45,847 nt of DNA from an uncultured Lachnospiraceae bacterium (GCA_910588965.1 CAJUSO010000025.1:1-45847); one strand, 5' to 3'. Positions 23,908 through 33,547 are shown, counted from the first letter of the stretch. The notes: generated by a model from the sequence alone, not told the origin. Numbers and translations are program-made.

Positions 23908-26340
23908 TTATTTCCTACAGTCATAAAAGAACGCCCTCACCCTCCCCTTTTCCTGGCGCAGCTTCCTTTCCAACCAGCCATAGATTTCTTGCACTTCCCC
24001 ATATTCCTCCTCTGTGGCGCCTTGCCCGGAGAAAGCTGCCTTCTGCAGCAGGGCCACGGCATGCACCCAGCCTATGTCCGGCATGGCCTCCTGCAGGACG
24101 GCGCTGTATTCCTGGTCGCCCATCCCCCTTTGGCGCTGAAAACCCAAAATCCCCAGCATCCATGCCATCCTGCCAGCTAATGCCTGCACTGCCGCAGTCC
24201 GGTCCGGCTGGGAAAATGCCTCCTGGCGCCTCCGTATCCGGCCTCTCCGCACGGAACAGAATACAGACGCAAGGAGGGCGAAAGCTGCCGCGGACAGGGC
24301 AATCCCCTTCAAAATGCCTGCTGCCTTCCCCCAAATCCCACTTCCGGAAGCTGCAAGTGCAGGAAGCTGCCCATCCCCCTCTTCCTCTTTGCCTCCTTCC
24401 TGGCCGTCTGCCTGCACATCCTGCCCTGGCTCCAGATCCTGCCCTGGCTCCTGCCCCTTTTCTTTTTCTTCCCTCTCTATTTCCCGTCCTGCATCCTTCT
24501 GTGCCAGGGCCTGGCGCACATCCTGCCCTGGCTCCAGATCCTGAAGCATCCCCACATAAGAAGGCGGGGTCATTTCTATGGGGCAGAAGCCAATATTCTC
24601 CTGGTAGACTTCTGTCCAGGCATGCGCCCTCTCATCCGTCAGGACAGCCGTATAGGTGCCGTCCCCATTTTTTTTAAAATCAGAAGGCAGCACCAGATAC
24701 CCCGCGGCAAACCGGGCAGGGATATCATACATGCGCAGCAATAGGGTCCCTGCTGTAGCATAATGGGTACAGTACCCTTTTTTCTGCCCGAACAGGAAAT
24801 ACTCTGCAAAATCCTCTCCCTTAGGCACTTCCCCCAGTTCAAGGCTGTATTCCGTATCCCGCCATAGAAGTTCCTGTACAAGCCTTATCCTTTGCTCCGT
24901 CCTGCTATTGCCCAGAGAATCCGCTAAAAAATCCGTCTTTCCGCCGCCAAACCCTATATAGGAATAAGAAATGCCTGGTATCCCCTTATCTTCCTTCTCG
25001 GCAAAATCCCTAAGCTGCCCTAACCCTTCCCCAGGTAAGCGCGTATACGCCCGGTAAGCATATTCCTTGTAGGCATGCATGGCTTTTACCCGTTCGTCAT
25101 CTTCCGAAAAATAATACATGTTATGGTATATCACCCTCTGGCCGTCGCCAACCGTAAGATGCGTATCCCACTGGAATTCCCTTTGTTTTTGGGGCGCCAA
25201 AGCCCCGTCTGCCTCCTGCTGCTGCCCGGCAGGGATTTCTGAAAAATAGGGCACCAGGGTATACCCCCGGGTGGAACGCCGCAGCTTCAGTTCCGCTCCC
25301 AGGTTATACTGCCCGGCATCGCCCATCCCCCGCTTCATGAACTGATAAGGGAAATTGCGCACTATCTCCTGGTATTCCTCCGACGTATAGCCCTGCTGCT
25401 GTGCCCAGTCAGAAAATTCCTGGCTGGACACGTTTTTCCATCTTCCGTTTTCATAATCCCCGCCCACAAACCCTTTTAGGTAAATGTTTTCCTTGGGAAC
25501 CTTTTTTACGGTAATCTGGAGGGCTTCCCGCCCAGTGACATCCGGCTCCCCATTCCCCAGGCGGTACTCTGCCTGCACGCCTGCATTGGCAAACAGCCGT
25601 ATATTCCCATACTCTTCCAGGGCGTCCAGCACCGCATCTTCGAAATGGAGCTGCCGCCTCAGCCAAGGTTCATGGCACTTGCCCAAAAAACGCCCCGCCA
25701 AGGGGCTTACGGCAAACAGGATGCCTGCCGCCAGGCTTAAATACATTGCTGCCGCCAAGGGCTGGGATCCCTTCTCCCCTATCTGTGCATGCCCTGCCAC
25801 CAAGCCTGCCAGCAGCAGGATGCTCCCAGGTGCGGAAGGCGCCTTGCCCAGGGAAAGGGAGGCTGCTACCACCAGCCCAGGGCAAAGCGCCAGGGAAGCC
25901 AGGCGGGATTTCTGGCCCCAGCCTGACCGGTACACCAGGATCTGCACAAAGCCCACAATCCCGCACAGCACTAAGAAAAACAGGGATTTCCCTGGCTCTT
26001 CCGCTTCCAAGTACCACAGCAGGTAGCCGGTCCGGTTATGGTAATTGCACAGTTCCAGCACCTGGTTGCCGATGGCTTTCGCCCCCACCAGCAGATACCC
26101 ATGGTATCCTGCAGCCACAAAGCACTGTACGGCCAAAAACAGCAGGCAGGCCGCCGCCTTCTCCAGGCTCCCTAAGCCCATCACCCCGGCAGCTGCTACC
26201 AGCAGGGCGGCAGACATGCCCAAAGCCCCCAGGCTTACCTCTGGCTCCAAAAGCCTTTCCATACAGAGGAACATGCCCAACAGCACCAAAAACAGGCAAA
26301 CACCCTGATATGCTTCCTGCCACTGATTCTTTTTTTCCAT
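23908..26340 (-). CDS. Membrane transglutaminase-like protein (TgpA type)
   Basis: The 810-aa protein has about six N-terminal membrane segments (residues 10-230), a large extracellular part with a transglutaminase-like core, a Glu/Gly/Gln-rich linker (about 600-660), a further membrane helix (about 680-700) and a cytoplasmic C-terminal domain. The core holds Cys524 in GYCTHYATAGTLLLRMYDIP, His573 in DERAHAWTEVY and Glu589 in FCPIEMTP, where the usual third residue is Asp. MoxR-DUF58-transglutaminase gene sets are common in bacteria; the roles of most are unknown, though TgpA is essential in Pseudomonas. It is the last gene of the V-ATPase operon. The linker contains DNA repeats. Confidence 0.85.
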   Translation of the reverse strand: MEKKNQWQEAYQGVCLFLVLLGMFLCMERLLEPEVSLGALGMSAALLVAAAGVMGLGSLEKAAACLLFLAVQCFVAAGYHGYLLVGAKAIGNQVLELCNYHNRTGYLLWYLEAEEPGKSLFFLVLCGIVGFVQILVYRSGWGQKSRLASLALCPGLVVAASLSLGKAPSAPGSILLLAGLVAGHAQIGEKGSQPLAAAMYLSLAAGILFAVSPLAGRFLGKCHEPWLRRQLHFEDAVLDALEEYGNIRLFANAGVQAEYRLGNGEPDVTGREALQITVKKVPKENIYLKGFVGGDYENGRWKNVSSQEFSDWAQQQGYTSEEYQEIVRNFPYQFMKRGMGDAGQYNLGAELKLRRSTRGYTLVPYFSEIPAGQQQEADGALAPQKQREFQWDTHLTVGDGQRVIYHNMYYFSEDDERVKAMHAYKEYAYRAYTRLPGEGLGQLRDFAEKEDKGIPGISYSYIGFGGGKTDFLADSLGNSRTEQRIRLVQELLWRDTEYSLELGEVPKGEDFAEYFLFGQKKGYCTHYATAGTLLLRMYDIPARFAAGYLVLPSDFKKNGDGTYTAVLTDERAHAWTEVYQENIGFCPIEMTPPSYVGMLQDLEPGQDVRQALAQKDAGREIEREEKEKGQEPGQDLEPGQDVQADGQEGGKEEEGDGQLPALAASGSGIWGKAAGILKGIALSAAAFALLASVFCSVRRGRIRRRQEAFSQPDRTAAVQALAGRMAWMLGILGFQRQRGMGDQEYSAVLQEAMPDIGWVHAVALLQKAAFSGQGATEEEYGEVQEIYGWLERKLRQEKGRVRAFFYDCRK
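24414..24543. repeat. 28-bp perfect direct repeat inside the transglutaminase linker
   Basis: A 28-bp sequence at 24414-24441 recurs exactly at 24516-24543, and a 15-bp partial copy follows the first at about 24440. It encodes alternating EPGQD-type units. The 102-bp spacing is a multiple of three, so recombination would delete 34 residues in frame. Confidence 0.75.
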
Positions 26341-26350
26341 TTCCTCACCC

Positions 26351-27436
26351 TTACAGTATTAATTCTATTTCCAAAAGCTGCTGTTTCACATCTTTTGGCC
26401 GGATATCCGCTAATCGTTTCCCATTACAGGACAGCAAAAGTTCCTGGCTGAGAGAAATCCTGGAAGCGTATGCCTCACCCTTAAACTGGTTTCCGTACGA
26501 CCTTACGAAATCACACCGCCCCATGGAAAAGCGCAGGATTTCCCCCCAAAATTCCATAAGGTGCTCTGGGCTGCGCACCGCCTTACGGCAGAGCTGCTGG
26601 GTCTGTACATCAAACCACACCAGGTAATGGGCGCATTCCTGCTGCAGCATCTCCTGGGAAATGGAATGTACTACCCCCCAAAATGCAGCCCGTTCCTCCT
26701 GCCCCATCTGCCCGACGTCCGCATCCAGGAAAAAGACCACATTGCAGCCCATAGGCAATCCCATCTCTGCTACCAGAAGGCTGCCGTTTTTGGCTGAGAG
26801 CTTCCAATGGATACGGTTCGGGCGGTCCCCTTTCTGGTACGCCCTAAGCTTTAGGATTTCCGTAGGGTCGTCCCCGCCAATCTGCGGATGGTATATCTCT
26901 CCGTCCGACAAAAACAGCCTGGTGCGCACGCCTGCCTTCACGGTAGTCCCGTAACATTCCGGGAATAGGGTCACCTGCTGCCTCTCCCCCCATTTCTTGC
27001 GGAAACGGTAAATCCCCAGCCAGTCATAACAGTCCACGCAGCTGCATTCTATCTGCCACAATCCAAATTCCAGGCGCTTCGGCCCTCCCTCCAGCCGGGC
27101 TGCCTGCCCTGCCAGGACCTTCCCGCGCAGCTTCACCCTGTATGTCCTACCTGTGTCCATGTGCCTTAAGGAAACCTTTGCCCGCAGGCTTGGGATATCA
27201 ACCGCGCTTTTGTTTTGCACTTCCAATACAGCCCGGTAGCCGCCTGTCCCGTCTGGATATGGCGGAAGGAAAAGGGCGCACTCAAGCCCCCGCCCCACCT
27301 CGCCCAAAGCATATAAAAAAACCGGCGGCAGCAAGAGCGCAACCGCGCCCAAGGCCAAAAAGCCGCGGCTGTTATAAAGGACAGCCAGATAAAAAATACT
27401 GCCGGTTCCCAGCACATACAACAATAGATTTCTCAT
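26351..27436 (-). CDS. DUF58-domain membrane protein
   Basis: This 361-aa protein has two hydrophobic segments at the N-terminus (about residues 1-45) and then the DUF58 region, with its usual motif GDDPTEILKLRAYQKGD and PNRIHWKLSAKNGSLLVAEM in the vWA-like fold. DUF58 proteins are regularly encoded with MoxR ATPases and transglutaminases, and the three are thought to work as one membrane-associated system, possibly in envelope assembly. It begins 20 bp after moxR and ends 10 bp before the transglutaminase gene. GGAGGG precedes the ATG. Confidence 0.88.
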   Translation of the reverse strand: MRNLLLYVLGTGSIFYLAVLYNSRGFLALGAVALLLPPVFLYALGEVGRGLECALFLPPYPDGTGGYRAVLEVQNKSAVDIPSLRAKVSLRHMDTGRTYRVKLRGKVLAGQAARLEGGPKRLEFGLWQIECSCVDCYDWLGIYRFRKKWGERQQVTLFPECYGTTVKAGVRTRLFLSDGEIYHPQIGGDDPTEILKLRAYQKGDRPNRIHWKLSAKNGSLLVAEMGLPMGCNVVFFLDADVGQMGQEERAAFWGVVHSISQEMLQQECAHYLVWFDVQTQQLCRKAVRSPEHLMEFWGEILRFSMGRCDFVRSYGNQFKGEAYASRISLSQELLLSCNGKRLADIRPKDVKQQLLEIELIL

Positions 27437-27456
27437 GCCACCCTCCGCTCCCCTTG

Positions 27457-28383
27457 TTACAATGCCTTCGGCGCCGGCACAGACTTTAAGATTTCCTCCA
27501 GAACCTGCCCGGCATCCATATGGGCCACCCGCGCCTTGGCATTGAGCATCAGCCGGTGGCTGCAGACTGGGAGGAACACTTCCCGGATATCCTCTGGCAC
27601 TACATAATCCCGCTGCTGCAGATACGCCATGGATTTGGCCATCTGGATGATGTTGATTGTGCCCCTGGGGCTGATGCCCAGGTCAATCATGGGATGGCTG
27701 CGTGTGCGGCTGGCCAGATCCCCAGCATAATGGTAAACCGCATCCTTCACATGGATCCAATCCGCTTCCTCCTGCATTTTCTGCAGCCCTTCCTTGGTCA
27801 CCACTGCACGGATTTCCTCCTCATTCTGCTTCCCCTTCAGGATCTCTATCTCATCCTCCCTCTCCGGGTAGCCCAGCTTCAGGCAGACCATGAAACGGTC
27901 AAGCTGTGCTTCCGGCAGCATCCAGGTCCCAGCGCTCCCAAAAGGGTTCTGGGTGGCAATCACAACAAAAGGAGATGGGACGGGATGGCTGATGCCGTCC
28001 ACTGTCACCACCTGCTCCTCCATCACTTCCAAAAGCGCCGACTGGGTCTTGGGGGAGGTCCGGTTGATTTCGTCCGCCAGCAGCAGGTTGCACATAACGC
28101 TGCCCGGCTGGAAAACAAACTTCCCCGTTTCTTTTTGGTACATGGAAAAACCCGTCAGGTCAGAGGGCAGCACATCCGGCGTAAACTGCACCCTGTTCTG
28201 CTTTAGGGACATCGACTTAGCCAAAGCCATGGCAAGCCTTGTCTTCCCCACGCCCGGGATATCATTTAACAGGATATGCCCCCCTGCCAGGATGGCAGCC
28301 ATTGCCTGGATAATGCAGCCATCCTTCCCAATGATCGCTTTCTTCACTTCTTTTATTACTTCAAAAGCCGTTTCCATCCTCAC
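27457..28383 (-). CDS. MoxR-family AAA+ ATPase
   Basis: The 308-aa chaperone-like ATPase has Walker A IPGVGKTRLA, Walker B LLLADEINR, the MoxR signature TSPKTQSALLEVMEEQ, sensor 1 VIATQNPFGSAGTW and the sensor 2 region SPRGTINIIQMAKS. MoxR proteins usually act on vWA or DUF58 partners, here the next gene. A GTG at 28383 overlaps the subunit D stop by 4 nt; an ATG at 28377 is an equally possible start. The tight junction shows that this gene set is transcribed with the V-ATPase. Confidence 0.93.
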   Translation of the reverse strand: MRMETAFEVIKEVKKAIIGKDGCIIQAMAAILAGGHILLNDIPGVGKTRLAMALAKSMSLKQNRVQFTPDVLPSDLTGFSMYQKETGKFVFQPGSVMCNLLLADEINRTSPKTQSALLEVMEEQVVTVDGISHPVPSPFVVIATQNPFGSAGTWMLPEAQLDRFMVCLKLGYPEREDEIEILKGKQNEEEIRAVVTKEGLQKMQEEADWIHVKDAVYHYAGDLASRTRSHPMIDLGISPRGTINIIQMAKSMAYLQQRDYVVPEDIREVFLPVCSHRLMLNAKARVAHMDAGQVLEEILKSVPAPKAL

Positions 28384-29000
28384 TTCTTCCCTTTCATCCT
28401 TTTAATTACCTTAAGCCTGGTAAATTCCTCCCTTTCCTTCTCTTCCAAAGAGCCCTGTATGCTCTTTGTGAGCGCCTCATACTTGGGGATCGTGATATTC
28501 TGCAGGGCATTGGCGCGCTTCTGGGTCTTTTTGATATTATAAGCCAGGCGGTAGGCTGAGGTCTCTATCTGCGCCAGGCGGATGGTAAGCTCCTTTACCT
28601 TCTCAAATTTCTGGCAGGCCTCATCCAAAGACATTTTTGTCCCATAGAAAGAATAGGTGGGTTTTTGTACCCTTTTCTCATACTCCACCTTGGGGATTTC
28701 CGTCCCCATCACGCTGCGCCTCTTAATGGTAATGGAATTTTCCACCGGCACATTTTGGCTCAAAGCTTCCACCTCATGGATTCCCATCTGGATATTGGCC
28801 TTCTGCAGCGCCTGGTAGGCCTCGGTAAAGGTCATGTCAATCTCCTTCTGGATATCCGTAGCCTGCCCAATCAGCTCCATCAGCTCACGGATTAAGATAT
28901 TCCGTTTTTTATCCATCAGCTCATAGCCCTGCTTGGACAAAGCAAGTGAATTTTTTGCAAGTATCAGGTTCCCTTTGGTGGGAAATGTATTTGGATCCAT
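28380..29000 (-). CDS. ntpD: V/A-type ATPase subunit D (central stalk)
   Basis: The 206-aa coiled-coil subunit has the family start FPTKGNLILAKNSLALSKQGYEL, split here by its helix turn, and the conserved C-terminal helix ALQNITIPKYEAL. Subunit D is the rotor axle that links catalytic head and membrane ring. AAGGAGA lies 7 nt before the ATG. It follows subunit B after 72 bp. Confidence 0.95.
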   Translation of the reverse strand: MDPNTFPTKGNLILAKNSLALSKQGYELMDKKRNILIRELMELIGQATDIQKEIDMTFTEAYQALQKANIQMGIHEVEALSQNVPVENSITIKRRSVMGTEIPKVEYEKRVQKPTYSFYGTKMSLDEACQKFEKVKELTIRLAQIETSAYRLAYNIKKTQKRANALQNITIPKYEALTKSIQGSLEEKEREEFTRLKVIKRMKGKK

Positions 29001-29072
29001 GATGCCCTCTCCTTTCCGGCCGCTGCAATGCCCTTCCCCAATCCCCTTGCCGCAGGAGCCCTTTTTTAAGCC

Positions 29073-30443
29073 TTACCTATAATACTTTTCTAAGATCTTC
29101 GTATCTATCCTATCCAGCTCTTCCTTCGGCAAAATGTGCAGCAGCTCCCAGCCGATGTCCAGCGTCTTTTCCATTGAACGGTCCTCATCCGCCCCCTGGG
29201 CTACAAATTCCTGCTCAAACCGCACCCCGAACCGGAGGTATTTCTTATCTGTTTCCGACAGCTCATCTTCCCCGATAACACTGGCCAAGTCCCTAGCCTC
29301 CCCTACCCTTGCATAGGAAGAAAAAAGCTGGTTGGCCAAATCCTGGTGATCCTCCCTGGTATAGCGGGCGCCAATCCCATCCTTCATCAGCCTGGATAGG
29401 GAGGGCAGCACGTTAATCGGCGGGTAGACATTCTTCTGGTGCAGGGAACGCTCCAGCACAATCTGCCCTTCCGTAATATACCCGGTCAGATCTGGGATAG
29501 GATGGGTAATATCATCATTGGGCATGGTCAGGATGGGGATCTGGGTCACGCTCCCTTCCTTGCCCTGCACAATCCCGGCGCGTTCATACAAAGCCGCCAG
29601 CTCACTGTACAGATAGCCTGGGTAGCCCTTCCGGCTTGGAATCTCCCCTTTGGAGGCAGACACCTCACGCATGGCTTCCGCAAAGGAAGTCATATCTGTC
29701 AAAATCACTAAAATATGCATCCCTTTCTCAAAAGCCAAATACTCTGCCGCCGTCAGCGCCACCTTGGGGGTAATCAGGCGCTCCGCCACCGGGTCGTTGG
29801 ACAAGTTCAGGAACATGGCCACATGGGCGCTTACCCCGCTGTCCTCAAACCGCCTGCGGAAGAACTCTGCCACGTCATATTTTACGCCCATGGCCGCAAA
29901 CACAATCCCGAACTTCTCCCTGGAGCCCTCCCCCAGGGAAGCCTGCTCCACAATCTGCGCCGCCAGCTGGTCATGGGGCAGCCCGTTCCCGGAAAAAATC
30001 GGCAGCTTCTGCCCCCGGATTAACGTAGTCAGCGCGTCAATGGCAGAAACGCCCGTCTGGATATAATCCCTGGGGTATTCCCGGACGCAGGGGTTTAACG
30101 GCAGCCCGTTCACATCCCGGACGGCCTCCGGTTTTATCCTGCCCAGCCCATCAATAGGCTCCCCTAAACCGTTAAAGGTACGCCCCAGGATTTCCAAAGA
30201 CAGCCCAATCTCCATCGGGTGGCCGCTGAGCCTGGTATGGGTATTTTTCAGGGACATTTCATCTGTTGTATCAAAGACCTGTATGACAGCCTTGTCCTCA
30301 TCTACTGCCACAATCTTGCCCTTCTTGCGTTTCCTGCCTTCTACCACAAACTCCACGACTTCTTCATAAAAGGCGTCCCGCACCCCTTCCAATACAATCA
30401 AAGGGCCATTAATCCCGCTTAACCCTAAATACTCTATCGACAT
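29073..30443 (-). CDS. ntpB: V/A-type ATPase subunit B (non-catalytic)
   Basis: This 456-aa protein begins MSIEYLGLSGINGPLIVLEG and contains PIFSGNGLPHDQLAAQI (a degenerate P-loop as expected for B), GSVTQIPILTMPNDDITHPI and the C-terminal FGVRFEQEFVAQG. It alternates with subunit A in the A3B3 head. The start at 30443 has AGGAGG 6 nt upstream, 10 bp after the subunit A stop; longer in-frame extensions lie inside the A gene. Confidence 0.96.
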   Translation of the reverse strand: MSIEYLGLSGINGPLIVLEGVRDAFYEEVVEFVVEGRKRKKGKIVAVDEDKAVIQVFDTTDEMSLKNTHTRLSGHPMEIGLSLEILGRTFNGLGEPIDGLGRIKPEAVRDVNGLPLNPCVREYPRDYIQTGVSAIDALTTLIRGQKLPIFSGNGLPHDQLAAQIVEQASLGEGSREKFGIVFAAMGVKYDVAEFFRRRFEDSGVSAHVAMFLNLSNDPVAERLITPKVALTAAEYLAFEKGMHILVILTDMTSFAEAMREVSASKGEIPSRKGYPGYLYSELAALYERAGIVQGKEGSVTQIPILTMPNDDITHPIPDLTGYITEGQIVLERSLHQKNVYPPINVLPSLSRLMKDGIGARYTREDHQDLANQLFSSYARVGEARDLASVIGEDELSETDKKYLRFGVRFEQEFVAQGADEDRSMEKTLDIGWELLHILPKEELDRIDTKILEKYYR

Positions 30444-30453
30444 ATCTGCCCTC

Positions 30454-32220
30454 CTATGCATTGGCATCCAAAAGCTTCTGGTAGAACTCGTCAATGCCCT
30501 GCTGGTACTCTTCAAATTTATATAAATCCTGGTTGGCCACGTCATATTTGATGGCAATGATTTTCTCAAAAATCCGGTCTTCTTTTAAGAGCGCCATGGG
30601 CATCCCCATTTCCACCAGTTTTTTACATTTCCCATACAAGTATAAGATGACCCGCATCATGTGGAGCTGTTTTTCCATCGGCACGAAGGTATCCTCCTCA
30701 TGGAAGGCGTTCTGCTGCAGGAAACCCAGGCGGATGACCCTGGCAATCTCCAGCACCAGCTTCTGGTCATCCGGCAGCACATCGCTCCCAATCAGCTTCA
30801 CAATCTCATTCAGCCGGCTTTCCGTCGTGAGGATATGCAAAAGCTCATTCCGGCAGGCAATAAAATCCGCCCCCGCATTGGCAAGATACCACCCTTCCAG
30901 GTCTTTTAGGTATTCCGTATAGCTGGTCAGCCAGTTTATGGCCGGGTAATGCCTGGCATACGCCAAAGACTTGTCCAGGGCCAAAAAGCACCGTACAAAC
31001 CGCTTGGTATTCTGGGTTACCGGCTCCGAAAAATCGCCGCCCTGGGGGGAAACTGCCCCGATAATGGTCACGCTGCCATCCGTGCCGTTTAAGTTCTCCA
31101 CATAACCTGCCCGCTCATAGAAGGCTGACAGCCGGGAAGCTAGGTAAGCCGGGAAGCCTTCCTCTGCCGGCATTTCCTCCAGCCGCCCGGAGAGTTCCCT
31201 AAGGGCCTCTGCCCACCGGGAAGTGGAATCTGCCATAATGGCCACATGGTAGCCCATATCCCGGTAATATTCCGCAAGGGTAAGGCCTGTATAAATGCTG
31301 GCCTCCCTGGCCGCCACCGGCATATTGGAGGTATTGGCAATAAGGGTGGTGCGGTCCATCAGAAGGTTCCCGGTTTTCGGGTCCACCAGCTTGGAAAACT
31401 CCTCCAGCACGTTTGTCATCTCATTCCCCCGCTCCCCGCAGCCAATGTAAATGATGATATCTGCATCGGACCACTTGGCCAGCTGGTGCTGGGTCATGGT
31501 TTTCCCCGTGCCGAACCCTCCTGGGATAGCCGCCGTCCCGCCCTTTGCAATGGGAAACAGGGTATCCAAGATCCGCTGCCCCGTCACCAGCAGGCGGTCT
31601 GCCGGGAAACGCCTCTGGATTGGCCTGGGGATACGGATTGGCCACTGCTGGGTCATGGTAAGCTGCTGCTCTTTGCCTGCCGCGGTACGGATCGAAACCA
31701 AAGGCTCTTCAATCGTATATGCCCCGTCCTCTGCTGCCCACACCACGGCGCCTTCCACACCCGGCGGCACCATTACCTTGTGGAGGATAGCCGGGGTCTC
31801 GGGCACCTCTGCAATTACCGTCCCGCCTGCCACCCAGTCCCCTATCTGGACGGTTACTTTTGCTTCCCATTTTTTCTGCCTGTCCAGAAGATCCACATTC
31901 ACCCCCCGGGGGATAAATGCCCCAGATTGCTCCCCAATCAGCTGCAGCGGCCGTTCAATCCCATCAAAGATATTTGTGATAATCCCCGGCGCGAGGGTGG
32001 CGCTGATGGCTTTCCCCGCCCCTTCTACCCATTCCCCAGGGCGCAGGCCTGTGGTCTCTTCAAATACCTGGATGGTGGCCTGCTCCTTCGTTAAGCCAAT
32101 CACTTCCCCCACCAGGCGTTTTTCCCCCACATGGACCATTTCTGACATTTGGAAGCCCAGATTCCCTTTTACGGTAACGATAGGCCCATTAATCCCAAAG
32201 ATTTTTCCCGACACGCTCAT
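30454..32220 (-). CDS. ntpA: V/A-type ATPase subunit A (catalytic)
   Basis: The 588-aa catalytic subunit has the nucleotide-binding P-loop GGFGTGKT (about residues 230-240), IYIGCGERGNEMTNVLEEF, the A-type insert region (about 115-195) and DSTSRWAEALRELSGRLEEM. It hydrolyses or makes ATP coupled to ion flow across the membrane. Its start overlaps the subunit E stop by 4 nt (ATGA). Lachnospiraceae often have V/A-type enzymes instead of, or beside, F-type enzymes. Confidence 0.97.
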   Translation of the reverse strand: MSVSGKIFGINGPIVTVKGNLGFQMSEMVHVGEKRLVGEVIGLTKEQATIQVFEETTGLRPGEWVEGAGKAISATLAPGIITNIFDGIERPLQLIGEQSGAFIPRGVNVDLLDRQKKWEAKVTVQIGDWVAGGTVIAEVPETPAILHKVMVPPGVEGAVVWAAEDGAYTIEEPLVSIRTAAGKEQQLTMTQQWPIRIPRPIQRRFPADRLLVTGQRILDTLFPIAKGGTAAIPGGFGTGKTMTQHQLAKWSDADIIIYIGCGERGNEMTNVLEEFSKLVDPKTGNLLMDRTTLIANTSNMPVAAREASIYTGLTLAEYYRDMGYHVAIMADSTSRWAEALRELSGRLEEMPAEEGFPAYLASRLSAFYERAGYVENLNGTDGSVTIIGAVSPQGGDFSEPVTQNTKRFVRCFLALDKSLAYARHYPAINWLTSYTEYLKDLEGWYLANAGADFIACRNELLHILTTESRLNEIVKLIGSDVLPDDQKLVLEIARVIRLGFLQQNAFHEEDTFVPMEKQLHMMRVILYLYGKCKKLVEMGMPMALLKEDRIFEKIIAIKYDVANQDLYKFEEYQQGIDEFYQKLLDANA

Positions 32221-32777
32221 AGGCCCATTTCCTCCTGCTCTAATTTCGTCGCGAAGGACTCATCCACCAAAATATTCCTGGCGCGGATGACCGCCCGGAT
32301 GCCGCCGCCAAAATCAACCGCGCTTACCACAAGGGGCACGCCGGTCTCTGCCTCCAGGCCAGCCTTCCTGCCTTCATCCGACGGGTCAATGTAAAAGATG
32401 GCTTCTTCCTCCCCTGCCACTTCCTTTGCCATCCTGATTTTGGCTGCCAGGTAATGCTGGTATGCCTCTGTCTTCTGGTATTCTGCCAGCAGTTCCCGCA
32501 CCCGGCCCATCAGCCGTTCCTTCCATTCCCGCTTGCAGCTGTCCACCATACGCTTTTGGGCAAGCACCTCTTTGGAAATCTCATGGTTGGCCTGCCTGCG
32601 GATTTTTGCCTCCTCCGCCTGGAATTTATGTTCCATCTCAATCTGCCGGTTTTTGCGGAACGCCTCCAGCTTCCTGTCGCAGGCGCTCTGGAATTCCCGC
32701 AGGGACGCCTCGCTCTCGCCGCTTGCCACCTCGATGGCAAACTTGCGGAACACTTCCATCTTTTCCTTTATTTTCAT
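32217..32777 (-). CDS. ntpE: V/A-type ATPase subunit E (peripheral stalk)
   Basis: This 186-aa protein is a long helical N-terminal half (rich in Lys, Glu and Ala, including EMEHKFQAEEAKIRRQ) followed by a small globular C-terminal domain with IDPSDEGRKAGLEAETG. This is the pattern of the E subunit, which pairs with the G/H subunit as a stator. Sequence conservation is low in this family, so the call also relies on its place between F and A. Confidence 0.88.
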   Translation of the reverse strand: MKIKEKMEVFRKFAIEVASGESEASLREFQSACDRKLEAFRKNRQIEMEHKFQAEEAKIRRQANHEISKEVLAQKRMVDSCKREWKERLMGRVRELLAEYQKTEAYQHYLAAKIRMAKEVAGEEEAIFYIDPSDEGRKAGLEAETGVPLVVSAVDFGGGIRAVIRARNILVDESFATKLEQEEMGL

Positions 32778-32793
32778 CCTTTCCTCCGTCCCG

Positions 32794-33102
32794 TCAGAGT
32801 TTCAGCCCAATGGCTTCGCTGACGTAATCCGTAATGAAATTCTCCTTGCGCCCAGTCCCATGGCGGTCCGGGATTTCAATCAGAAGGGGAAGGCGGCGGT
32901 TCAGCTTCACATCGTCGATAACTTCTGGGAATTCCCTGCCGAATTTCTCCGTCAGCAGCACAATCCCCACTTCCTTATCCTTGATGGCCGCATCCAGGGC
33001 ATCCTTTAATTCCTGGCGTTCATGCACCACCACGCCCTCCACCCCGGCCAGCCGCATCCCTGTGTATGTATCCTTATTGTCGCTGATCAAAAACATTTTC
33101 AT
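32794..33102 (-). CDS. V/A-type ATPase subunit F
   Basis: This 102-aa protein matches subunit F: MKMFLISDNKDTYTGMRLAG, then EVGIVLLTEKFGREFPEVID and the closing LLIEIPDRHG. Subunit F binds the central stalk and modulates activity. It lies 13 bp after the K gene and 16 bp before E. Confidence 0.93.
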   Translation of the reverse strand: MKMFLISDNKDTYTGMRLAGVEGVVVHERQELKDALDAAIKDKEVGIVLLTEKFGREFPEVIDDVKLNRRLPLLIEIPDRHGTGRKENFITDYVSEAIGLKL

Positions 33103-33115
33103 GCCTATCCCCTTC

Positions 33116-33547
33116 CTATCCCAAGATGGAGAAGGAAATCAGCACGCCATATAAAGCGATAGACTCTGCCAGCGCCACGAAAATCAGGGCTTTCCCCATA
33201 ATACTGGAATCCTCGCTCAAAGCCCCCAAAGCCGCGCTGGCAGCAGAGGCCACTGCAATCCCTGCGCCGATACAGGCAATGCCCGTAGACAGCGCCGCCG
33301 CCAGATAGCGCCACCCTTCAGCGCCTGCCGCGGCTGCCTCCGCCGCTTCCGCCGTAGCCTCCGCCGCCTGGATATTCCCGCTAAACAGCAGGATATCCGC
33401 TATCAGAAGCGTGCCAAAGAAGAAAAAGAGGTTGCACCCTAAGGCTGCCTTAAATCCCCCTTCCTTCCGCTTGCCCAGCAGGAAACCACCCACTGGGATC
33501 AGAATACTGCACAATAAAATTGCCACTATCACTATTTTTGTCGCCAT
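33116..33547 (-). CDS. ntpK: V/A-type ATPase subunit K (membrane ring proteolipid)
   Basis: The 143-aa proteolipid has four hydrophobic helices. The last pair resembles a c-subunit hairpin: GIACIGAGIAVASAASAALG, then ALIFVALAESIALYGVLISF with the ion-binding Glu. The first pair has no matching carboxylate, as in duplicated V-type K subunits. The Ser and Tyr after the Glu fit a sodium-site pattern, but the helix position that holds Gln in sodium c-rings is Val here, so the coupling ion is undecided. An Ala/Glu-rich loop joins the two pairs. Confidence 0.9.
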   Translation of the reverse strand: MATKIVIVAILLCSILIPVGGFLLGKRKEGGFKAALGCNLFFFFGTLLIADILLFSGNIQAAEATAEAAEAAAAGAEGWRYLAAALSTGIACIGAGIAVASAASAALGALSEDSSIMGKALIFVALAESIALYGVLISFSILG

